Assembly (NCBI RefSeq): GCF_000233455.1
Contig: NZ_JH376429.1
Location: forward strand, 62,001 to 126,000
Length of the DNA: 64,000 nucleotides
Origin: [Clostridium] citroniae WAL-17108
GTDB lineage: Bacteria; Bacillota; Clostridia; Lachnospirales; Lachnospiraceae
Direction: 5' to 3'
Shown one piece after another: positions 26,701 to 31,603 of this stretch (positions are counted from its first letter, which is position 1; each line of letters opens with the position of its first letter). A program made the position numbers and the translations under genes. The notes below the pieces were generated by a model. It was not told the origin of the DNA, searched no databases, and saw nothing but the letters and a program-made list of their open reading frames with translations.

Positions 26701-27262
26701 CTGCTGCTAAGTTGGCAATACCTTTGATTGATGTTACTGATTTATCCAAGTCAACACCGGCAGCTGTGAAAGTGCCAATGTTACGGGTCATTTCCGTAAA
26801 ATTGTAAATCGTCTGATCAGCGTATTTGTTCAACTCATCAAGAGCAGCATTTACCTGGTCAATGGTTGTCCCCTTGCTCTGTGTATTAGCAAGAATGGTC
26901 TGAACTGCATTGATCTGTGTTTCATACTCCTGAAATCCAGTCTTAATTGGATCGATTGTCAGTGCAGAAACAATATTTTTACCAGCATTTAACGCTGAAT
27001 TTGTGATGTTCGCCAGAGCCGTAACTGCCATGACTTCCAACGCCGAAAACCGCATCTTTACGGTTTCGACCGCATTGGAAAGCGGAGTCATATTGCAATT
27101 TTTTGCTGCGGCATTAACGTCATCCAATCCTTTGGAGGCACCTTTTAAGTTTAAGCTTTTTTCGAGCTTTTCAATTGAAGATATACTGGTCTGAACATTC
27201 TGCTCAAACTGTTTGTTATCGAATCGCATTTCAACGACTCTTTCATCAATCGTCTTACTCAT
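20750..27262 (-). CDS. tail tape measure protein
   Basis: 2170 residues. N-terminal coiled region (MRFDNKQFEQNVQTSISSIE, then a GTFTAAGVDLDKSVTSIKGIA tape-measure core near 160-190), long hydrophobic Ala/Gly-rich helices in the middle, then two repeat arrays: about five copies of a roughly 62-residue unit around FGEQLVPFGEAMM and PNSGGVVGFFxGENDM, and about four copies of a 41-residue unit around TFTNIVSGCLTAI and MVKFIAGVRS. The end EHSPSKRFYGIGNFAGVGF is typical of tape measures. By the usual rule of about 0.15 nm per residue the tail would be around 0.3 micrometre long. The plus-strand frames inside it are compositional shadows. Confidence 0.96.
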   Translation of the reverse strand: MSKTIDERVVEMRFDNKQFEQNVQTSISSIEKLEKSLNLKGASKGLDDVNAAAKNCNMTPLSNAVETVKMRFSALEVMAVTALANITNSALNAGKNIVSALTIDPIKTGFQEYETQINAVQTILANTQSKGTTIDQVNAALDELNKYADQTIYNFTEMTRNIGTFTAAGVDLDKSVTSIKGIANLAAASGSNAYQASTAMYQLSQAIAAGKVSLQDWNSVVNAGMGGQLFQDALTRTAEHFGTNMDAMIEQYGSFRASLTEGGWLTTEVLTETLTQLSGAYSEADLIAQGYTEEQAKEITKLAQTALDAATKVKTFTQLWDTLKESVQSGWTQSWEIIIGDFEEAKELLTEVSNALGNMVNASAEARNKMLQDWKDLGGRTALIEAVRNAFEGVLSIIKPVKEAFREVFPPMTGEQLYNLTVGLQELTEKFKMGEETANNLKRTFKGVFALFDIGLQGVKALVGGFADLIGYVAPAGDGILGFTASIGDFIVSIDEAIKSSDAFNKAIEGIGNFLKPIADGIKTFVKTVADAFSEFANVDTSGLDNFADKVQTRFEPFVKLGELVKKAFEGIIGIVEKAAPVLLKLGSIVANAFGNLGEAILTAFDTASFDPILDLINTGLFSAILIGVKKFIDSLSEITENGGGILGSFKDILDGVKGSLEAWQSSLKAGTLLKIAGAMAILTAAIVALSLVDSEKLNASLGALSVLFVELLGSMAIFEKIMNGAAIKGMGQLTIAMIGMSTAVLILAGAVQKLSGLDWDELLKGLVGVAGLSAILVASATALSKTSKGLIKGSAGLVVFAAAIRVLVGAVEDLGALDVGSLAKGLIGVGVLCTELALFLKATDLDGMGVLKGTGLVLLAASINILANAVGAFGALDISTLLKGLSAVAVVLTELAVFTKVTANAKHVISTATAMTILGAAMLVFGEAVEKMGNLTWGEIGRGLTTMAGSMAAVTVAMNLLPKGMMSKATGMVEVGAALLIIGEAVRNMGGMSWDEIARGLVTLAGSMTILVVALNAMKTALPGAAAVLTVSAALAIFTPVLKSLGNMSWESIAKGLVALAGSFTVLGVAGVALGPLTPAILGLSAAIAVLGVGCLAAGAGILAFSTGLSALAVSGAAGAASLVVAVSSILSLIPLLFEAIGEGILSLAGVIANGGPAIAEAFTVLVLAAVEALVTAVPAVVDGLFVLVDSVLSALVEHTPIIVEQLFDILIGIIQAITTKLPELIVAGVELLMAFFDGVIDALSGIDVNVLIKGIAGIGLLSAIMLALSAVASLVPGAMLGVLGMGAVIAELALVLAAVGALAQIPGLEWLIGEGGNLLQGIGTAIGQFVGGIVGGFMSGVSSQFPQIGSDLSAFMTNVQPFIEGATQLNPSMLDGVKALAETILILTAADILNGLTSWITGGSSLSDFATQLVPFGEAMRDFSIAIAGMDGELVANAATAGRTLAEMVATLPNSGGVIGFFTGENDMSAFGAQLIPFGEAMMGFANAVRGLDADTVTNAATAGKAMAEMATTIPNSGGVVGFFAGENDMDAFGEQLVPFGEAMMLFSQAVRGLDANVIVESATAGKALIELANTVPNSGGVVGFFTGENDMDTFGEKLVPFGRAMKSYSDAIAGIDVEAVTNSATAGKAVVELANTLPNTGGLVSWFTGDNDIAAFGTSLVSFGKSFAQYSDYMKDVDANIVTTTTNAATSIVELQKSLPKEGGWFSDDMTLSSFGSDMASFGSHFSNYYNSISGIDTTLLSGVITQTNRLVSMANGMVGLDTSGMTSFSSALTTLGETGVTGFINAFNNAESKVTAAASSMLSSFINGANAKKSELTTTFTTLVQAVLTAINGKQGEFQTSGSTLMVKFIAGVRSQDSSSRTTFTNIVSGCLTAIRNKYGEFTSTGTQTMVKLIAGVRSQDSSARLAFTNIISACLTVIKNKYAEFTSTGRECMVKFIAGVRSKDSELRTAFTTTLSGSVTAIKDYYSQFKSAGSYLVDGFCDGISENTWKAEAKARAMAAAAAEAAEDELDEHSPSKRFYGIGNFAGVGFINALIDNVSKAGKAGREIARSSIDGLNDIISKIADYVDADMDVQPTIRPVLDLSAVEAGTGRLNTLFSRNQALSVSTGMNDRVSEMEVQNGESSPTGNTYQFTQNNYSPKALSRIDIYRQTKNQFSAMKGLVGNT

Positions 27263-27636
27263 AGCTTAGTAACCTCCTTCCATGCGTTATTTGCAATTTC
27301 GTCAAAAATAGGCTGGATAGCAGGATTGATGTAATCTCGCCCCTGTACCCAGCCGCCGTTTCGAGTTCCGTGTCCATACTGCAAAATAACAGCGATTGGA
27401 ACTCCATTTTGAACATTCGAATTATGAAATGAAATTGTAACCGAACCTTTTCGATTCTCAATTTCGTAATACCAGGAATTCGCCGTCTCCCCAGAATCCA
27501 CTGGTGTTGCAGACGCAAGGGCGGCTACTCCCTCTTTACCAAACTTGTCCAGGTCTCCGATGTGAACCGCTTCTTTTGCTCTCTCCAGAAAGCGTGTCAA
27601 CTTGGAGAAGTCACCCTTTTGTCTGAAACTTATCAT
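27259..27636 (-). CDS. HK97 gp10-like tail/neck morphogenesis protein
   Basis: 125 residues. The core TPVDSGETANSWYYEIE, a beta stretch and AVILQYGHGTRNGGWVQGRD are the hallmarks of the HK97 gp10-like family (head-tail joining or tail completion). Its ATG overlaps nothing upstream, but its stop overlaps the tape measure start (ATGA). Usually this gene lies upstream of the major tail protein; here it stands between endolysin and tape measure, so the module has been rearranged or the protein has a different job. Confidence 0.83.
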   Translation of the reverse strand: MISFRQKGDFSKLTRFLERAKEAVHIGDLDKFGKEGVAALASATPVDSGETANSWYYEIENRKGSVTISFHNSNVQNGVPIAVILQYGHGTRNGGWVQGRDYINPAIQPIFDEIANNAWKEVTKL

Positions 27637-27648
27637 CGTGCGTCCTCT

Positions 27649-28653
27649 TTAAATTCGAGTTGCGTAATCCAGTGAGATCCATCCTGCTCCGGATTTCAAC
27701 TTACCCCATCCAGCATCAGAACCAGCACCGGTTTTAACCTCGACGATGGTGTAGACTCCTTTCGGACAGAAACCATTGGTTCCGTAATTCGTTCCAGGAC
27801 CTTTACGGATATACAGATCGGAAATGTCCACCTGAACCAGAAAATTTCCAGAAGGCTTCTCTACTGATCCACCAGAATCAGAAGAAGCTGCGCCTTTATA
27901 GGTACAGTAAGCTTCATGAACGCTGATCCATCCTGCTCCGGATTTCAACCTACCCCAGTAACCGTTCTGAATTTCGGTAATCGTGTAAGTACCTCGGTCA
28001 GTAATCATCCCATTGGTTCCGTAATTCGTCCCAGGGCCTTTGCGAATATTCAAATCACCGATGTTGACTTTGTAAAGTCCAGTTTTGTAGGTTTTCTGGA
28101 CGCTGTCAGTCGTACTTCCGCCAAGCTGAGCAGTTACCCGATTTGCAAGATTCCCCAGCCTGGAATACAGCCAATCCCCAGGACAAGATTTGTTGGCAAA
28201 CCACCGATGAACCGTAAGGATCATCTCGTTTGATTTGGGACTGTAGTTCAGAGATTTGTCCTTGTCGCCAAACCAAAGGAGTTTTGTCTTACCATTTCTC
28301 CGGCAGATATCAACGCACAGAGCAACCAACTTTTCATATACCGCATTTGTCATGGCATACGGATCGGTCATATCACTGGCACACTCAATCGTCACAGCCC
28401 GCTGGTCATTCGCGTTACTGGAAGAGCACCAGCTTCTGTTTGCCTCATCCACGCAAAGAACCACACGTCCGTCACTACCAATTCCATAGTTGCAAGAAGC
28501 CTGTACGTTACTACTGTCAAAACAGCCCCCAATAGATTCTGCTGAAAGCTGACCGACTACACAATGCGGAGTGATCCGGTCAATTGAATGCGTCCTAGCT
28601 CCGCTATGGTTTGGACTTTTTACTGTACAATTCACCAAGCTGCTATTACTCAT
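27649..28653 (-). CDS. endolysin: N-acetylmuramoyl-L-alanine amidase with two SH3 domains
   Basis: 334 residues from ATG 28653, preceded by AAGGGTG; an in-frame start 24 bases upstream would overlap the previous gene. The N-terminal Amidase_2/PGRP domain has RITPHCVVGQ (zinc His30), GSDGRVVLCVDEANRSW and the second ligand set TVHRWFANKSCPG. Two C-terminal SH3_3-type wall-binding domains follow (LNIRKGPGTNYGTNGMI, and LYIRKGPGTNYGTNGF), each closing with GRLKSGAGWIS or GKLKSGAGWIS. It cleaves the amide bond between MurNAc and L-Ala at lysis. No signal peptide, so export needs the holin at 13519-13815. It is misplaced between tail chaperones and tape measure. Confidence 0.94.
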   Translation of the reverse strand: MSNSSLVNCTVKSPNHSGARTHSIDRITPHCVVGQLSAESIGGCFDSSNVQASCNYGIGSDGRVVLCVDEANRSWCSSSNANDQRAVTIECASDMTDPYAMTNAVYEKLVALCVDICRRNGKTKLLWFGDKDKSLNYSPKSNEMILTVHRWFANKSCPGDWLYSRLGNLANRVTAQLGGSTTDSVQKTYKTGLYKVNIGDLNIRKGPGTNYGTNGMITDRGTYTITEIQNGYWGRLKSGAGWISVHEAYCTYKGAASSDSGGSVEKPSGNFLVQVDISDLYIRKGPGTNYGTNGFCPKGVYTIVEVKTGAGSDAGWGKLKSGAGWISLDYATRI

Positions 28654-28658
28654 AGTAA

Positions 28659-29201
28659 TCACCCTTTCGTATTCCACTTCTTTTTGCGGGCCGCATTTAA
28701 TGCCGCATTCCGTTTCATAATTTCTCTGCGGCTATGTTTCTTCGGCGGCCTGCTCTTCACATCGCATACTCTTATCAAAGTGAACAGTTTATTGAGATGC
28801 CATTTCTGACATTCAAATGGAATGTTTAAAGCTATCATCCAGTAATAAACGAGTTCTGCCGTAATCTGCTCTCTGCTCCCCTGCGTTTTTTTCTCCTCGA
28901 AAAACCGGGTGGCGGTCATAGGAAGAGCAATATACCGATTGACCTCATTGATATTGCTGTTCGTCAGATAGTTATAAACTTCCGGGTTCACGTTCTGTGT
29001 AAGAGTCATACATTTTACATAATCGATGGTTTCTTCCAAAGTTTTTTCCTGCTTCGTCAGAAACGGCTTATTCCATCTCGATTCCCATTTTGAAAGAGAA
29101 ACAAGAGAATGCTCCAATTGCAAGGTCTGAGCCTTTGTGTAAACAAACTCTTGCTTCACCTCCTCCCAGAATTCCGTGGATGGTATTGTGATTCGGAGCA
29201 T
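28659..29201 (-). CDS. probable tail assembly chaperone (second frame)
   Basis: 180 residues, helical, ending in a basic tail (MKRNAALNAARKKKWNTKG). The position right after the first chaperone-like gene and before the tail core, plus FWEEVKQEFVYTKAQTLQLE and a KWESRWNKPFLTKQEKT segment, fit the gpGT-type partner in Firmicute siphoviruses. It has its own ribosome binding site (GGAGAGGTGAGAG) 14 bases after the previous stop, and no slippery heptamer is seen at the joint, so it is probably made separately rather than by frameshift. Confidence 0.72.
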   Translation of the reverse strand: MLRITIPSTEFWEEVKQEFVYTKAQTLQLEHSLVSLSKWESRWNKPFLTKQEKTLEETIDYVKCMTLTQNVNPEVYNYLTNSNINEVNRYIALPMTATRFFEEKKTQGSREQITAELVYYWMIALNIPFECQKWHLNKLFTLIRVCDVKSRPPKKHSRREIMKRNAALNAARKKKWNTKG

Positions 29202-29215
29202 CTCTCACCTCTCCT

Positions 29216-29617
29216 TTAATTCTGAGTGTTTGCTGCGATTGCAGGAACTGTGGCAGAATTGCCGATGTTCATCACCGCATTCACAAAGTCTGCTGCTGCC
29301 TTGTCATTCGTAACCAGTTCCTCAAAGAGAACCTCATAAGCAGGAGATTCCATAAAGGATCTGGAAATCTCCTCAGACTTCATAAAGCGACGGCCATCTT
29401 CACTCTTGACACCGTAAGCTTTCGTAATGAGATCTTCAAAGAATTCCATAATCTGGCCGCCATCAGCACCGGCGCCAATACTCTTGAGCTGTACATCATA
29501 GCCACCCTTCACGCTTGTCTGCATCTTGACAATTTCCGGCTTTGACAGGTGGAAATAGAAATCCTCTTTTCTTTCGACACCATTCAGATCGATATAGGGA
29601 ATGGTTTTCTTCAGCAT
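29216..29617 (-). CDS. probable tail assembly chaperone (first frame)
   Basis: 133 residues from ATG 29617 with AAAGGAG before it; a longer upstream frame would enter a terminator hairpin. Starts LKKTIPYIDLNGVERKEDFY, which resembles the conserved start of Firmicute tail chaperone-like proteins (DFYFHLSKPEI). Acidic, helical, ends with a flexible AIAANTQN. It lies directly after the major tail protein, the usual place of the gpG-type chaperone that loads tube subunits on the tape measure. Confidence 0.78.
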   Translation of the reverse strand: MLKKTIPYIDLNGVERKEDFYFHLSKPEIVKMQTSVKGGYDVQLKSIGAGADGGQIMEFFEDLITKAYGVKSEDGRRFMKSEEISRSFMESPAYEVLFEELVTNDKAAADFVNAVMNIGNSATVPAIAANTQN

Positions 29618-29642
29618 AATTTTTTCTCCTTTCAAATAAAAA

Positions 29643-29671
29643 GAAGCCCCGCACATTGAATACGAGGCTTC
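29643..29671 (-). terminator. terminator directly after the major tail protein genes
   Basis: GAAGCCTCG and CGGGGCTTC form a 9-bp stem with one wobble, followed on the minus strand by TTTTTATTT. It lies 8 bases past the tail-extension stop and before the chaperone gene, and would reduce downstream transcription so that the tube protein is made in excess. Confidence 0.75.
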
Positions 29672-29678
29672 CTATACG

Positions 29679-29819
29679 TTATTCTTCAACATAACCATTG
29701 ACATACTTCAGAGTGCCTGTCACTTCATCATCAGCAACAACCACCTCACTCTGCAATTCATTCACTGCTTTTCCAAATAAAACAGCCTCTCCGTCTTCAG
29801 GCTTAACAGAAAGGCTCAT
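29679..29819 (-). CDS. C-terminal extension of the major tail protein (-1 frame) or coupled 46-aa protein
   Basis: 46 codons starting at an ATG whose first base is the last base of the major tail protein stop (TAATG), with no ribosome binding site of its own. The sequence begins SLSVKPEDGEAVLFGKAVNE and ends LKYVNGYVEE. It matches the first part of the extension behind the capsid gene in 26 of 42 aligned residues. It could be reached by re-initiation at the overlapping ATG, or by a -1 shift on CCCTTAA, which would join it to the 235-residue tail protein through one Leu. The terminator follows directly. Confidence 0.7.
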   Translation of the reverse strand: MSLSVKPEDGEAVLFGKAVNELQSEVVVADDEVTGTLKYVNGYVEE

Positions 29820-29830
29820 TAAGGGAGGTC
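29784..29830 (-). promoter_or_regulatory. putative -1 recoding site at end of major tail gene
   Basis: CTC CCT TAA is followed after 5 bases by a possible 9-bp stem AGCCTTTCT (29816-29808) with GGAGAGGCT (29792-29784), two of its pairs being G-U. The Pro codon can re-pair one base back on CCC. The upstream Leu codon is not slippery, so this site is weaker than the capsid one. The same layout recurs there with partly compensated stem changes. Confidence 0.5.
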
Positions 29831-30526
29831 TTCAGCAGCCAGAAGCTCAATCACTTCATCAGGAAACGGCAGTCTGGGATCAACGCCATCGTTACCCTCT
29901 GGAGTAGTCGGGTCTTTACCATACAGGATTTCTTCCAGAGCTGCCAGCTTCTTCGCATCAATCTTAGTAGAATCCAGTGTAAGGATTGCGGTAGGTTTCA
30001 GCTTCTTACCATCGATTATCTTCGCAATCTCCGCCGGAGTCGTGCTGAATTCCCAGGACAGAGCGATTGCCTCCGGGCTGTCATTCACAGTGGTATAGCC
30101 TTTCTCAGAAACAGAGGCAAGGCAATTATAAACAAGATGCAGCTTATAACCATAGTCATTGGAATCTACATCATTGCCAAGAATAGTGCGATAAGAAAGT
30201 CCAAACTGCTTCCTGCTCTGCTGGCCTGCAAAGACACCAGGAGCGACTTCAACGGAACCGTCACACTCCGCAAATTCATCCGGAGAAGTATAAGCCTCAA
30301 TCGTTCCGCCGAAATCCTCTGCGGACATCAGGTTCAGATACTTGATGTTATCCGCATAGATCGGGGAGGGCTCCGCCCCGGAAGGGCTCTCTGTCACCGC
30401 GCTCAGACCGTTCCAAGCAACACCTTTGTTATACTGTCCACCAGTCTGAATCGGGTAGAGAACACCATGATCAACACCAGTTTCGTAGAGGCGTTCCCCA
30501 ACTTTATCCCAAATAAGCTTACTCAT
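29819..30526 (-). CDS. major tail tube protein
   Basis: 235 residues. Features of the phi13/Firmicute major tail family: start SKLIWDKVGERLYETGVDHG, GVAWNGLSAVTESPSGAEPS, a long belt with IEAYTSPDEFAECDGS, RKQFGLSYRT, YGYKLHLVYNC, ALSWEFSTTP. It polymerises into the tail tube. Flanked by connectors upstream and chaperones downstream. It ends EDLP-stop in a CCT TAA context that matches the end of the capsid gene, with a paralogous frame behind it. Confidence 0.93.
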   Translation of the reverse strand: MSKLIWDKVGERLYETGVDHGVLYPIQTGGQYNKGVAWNGLSAVTESPSGAEPSPIYADNIKYLNLMSAEDFGGTIEAYTSPDEFAECDGSVEVAPGVFAGQQSRKQFGLSYRTILGNDVDSNDYGYKLHLVYNCLASVSEKGYTTVNDSPEAIALSWEFSTTPAEIAKIIDGKKLKPTAILTLDSTKIDAKKLAALEEILYGKDPTTPEGNDGVDPRLPFPDEVIELLAAEDLP

Positions 30527-30544
30527 TGAATTATTCCTCCAATC

Positions 30545-30871
30545 TTAGAAATACACATTAAAAATGTAGTGATTCAGGTTATCTTTTTTGAAATGCCGGT
30601 CAAACCGGCTCATCGGTAAATTCGTTACTTTCTGCACCAAGGATGTATCCGGATCTTTATCAATAACGGTAACGGCATATCTTCGATTAGATAAATATAC
30701 CCCGTCGTTTGCATATGTCTTGTCTACATCATCAAGGCTATATACAATAGCGGGGTAATTCATCTTAATAGATTCCGGAGGCTGAAAATAACATCGGCAC
30801 TGTTCACCTTCTATCGGGCAAGATAAAATCTCGCACAACAGTTTATGAAACAGGATTCGTCGATCAGTCAT
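30545..30871 (-). CDS. head-tail connector / tail completion protein
   Basis: 108 residues from ATG 30871 (GTAGGAGG before it), overlapping the previous stop by 8 bases. MTDRRILFHKLLCEILSCP, then YPAIVYSLDDVDKTYANDG, YAVTVIDKDPDTSLVQKV and a final HYIFNVYF: the pattern of the small tail-terminator/joining proteins that precede the major tail protein in siphoviruses. Function inferred mainly from order and length. Confidence 0.75.
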   Translation of the reverse strand: MTDRRILFHKLLCEILSCPIEGEQCRCYFQPPESIKMNYPAIVYSLDDVDKTYANDGVYLSNRRYAVTVIDKDPDTSLVQKVTNLPMSRFDRHFKKDNLNHYIFNVYF

Positions 30872-31178
30872 TATACACACCTCCTACCGTCAGAATCAGA
30901 CGCGGATACTGTACTTCAACACTGGAAATCTTCCACTTCGCTCCCATGAACTCGACATACCGCATTGCGTGAAAATTCTGATAAGCAAAAGGATCGGCCA
31001 CGATGCTGATCTCATTGGAAATGTTGATATCGTCATTGAGTTTATTGGAAGTCTGATACCGACTGGTATTCCGAATCAAATCGCCGAAATACTCTCGCTC
31101 AGTAATTTCCCCGTCCCAAACACCCGGACGAACGTCCTTTGATATTGCATAGCCGATTTTCCCAAAAAACTTTGCCAT
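30864..31178 (-). CDS. head-tail adaptor / neck protein
   Basis: 104 residues, beta-rich, ending YPRLILTVGGVYND. The segment FHAMRYVEFMGAKWKISSVE resembles head-closure proteins (SPP1 gp16 or HK97 gp7 type fold). Position right after the capsid genes supports a neck role. Start context GGAGAGAATTCAAAATGG is shared with several other genes of this phage. Confidence 0.75.
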   Translation of the reverse strand: MAKFFGKIGYAISKDVRPGVWDGEITEREYFGDLIRNTSRYQTSNKLNDDINISNEISIVADPFAYQNFHAMRYVEFMGAKWKISSVEVQYPRLILTVGGVYND

Positions 31179-31193
31179 TTTGAATTCTCTCCT

Positions 31194-31583
31194 TTACTCT
31201 GTCTCCAAAGTCAATCCAATAAGCCCATAAGTCTTCGTAGTGGAATTTTCTCCATTGTCTACCGTCACCTTAATGCTCTGAGTATCCTTATTCTTAATAA
31301 GGAGTACAATGTTCATGTCGTCATCAAGCGTAACCGGTCCTTTGGTACCACCTACGAGTTCAACGGTCGCAACTGCATCTTTGGAATCAGCATCAACTTT
31401 CAAAGCAAGATAGTTTCCTTCCTGCTCAGAAGTATTACTGCTAAATCCCGTGTATCCAGTAACATGCTTCAATGTACCGGTAATCTCAGACTCTCTGATA
31501 GCAATATTCTCCTGTAACGAATTTACCGTTTTCCCGAACAGATTGGCTTCTCCATCTTCGGGACTAACGGAGAAGCTGATTAA
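31194..31583 (-). CDS. Ig-like C-terminal extension of the major capsid protein in the -1 frame
   Basis: 129 sense codons in the -1 frame, taken from the TTA reached after a slip on CCT. The first in-frame Met is about 90 residues in, and no ATG, GTG or ribosome binding site exists at the start; the codon at the position of the paralog's ATG is ATC. The sequence runs ISFSVSPEDGEANLFGKTVN, then GTLKHVTGYTGFSSNTSEQ and a beta-rich part (NYLALKVDADS, GPVTLDDDMNIVLLIKN, QSIKVTVDNGEN) like phage-displayed Ig or head-fibre domains. Most likely it is made as a fusion to a minority of capsid subunits. An independent start at TTG 31472 would lose the conserved part. Confidence 0.75.
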   Translation of the reverse strand, partial: LISFSVSPEDGEANLFGKTVNSLQENIAIRESEITGTLKHVTGYTGFSSNTSEQEGNYLALKVDADSKDAVATVELVGGTKGPVTLDDDMNIVLLIKNKDTQSIKVTVDNGENSTTKTYGLIGLTLETE

Positions 31584-31603
31584 GGGTTTACCGTTACGTC
31601 CTC
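31546..31603 (-). promoter_or_regulatory. programmed -1 frameshift signal at end of major capsid gene
   Basis: In order on the minus strand: SD-like GAGG (31603-31600), 10 bases, heptamer A-AAC-CCT (31589-31583) which fits X-XXY-YYZ with XXX=AAA and YYY=CCC, then the zero-frame stop TAA, and after 6 bases a perfect 8-bp stem GCTTCTCC (31576-31569) with GGAGAAGC (31553-31546). These are the three elements of known bacterial -1 signals such as dnaX. Confidence 0.75.

Noticed and set aside
28659..29617. Programmed frameshift between the two tail chaperones as in lambda G-GT
   Set aside because: No slippery heptamer at the end of the first gene and the second has its own ribosome binding site and ATG 14 bases on.
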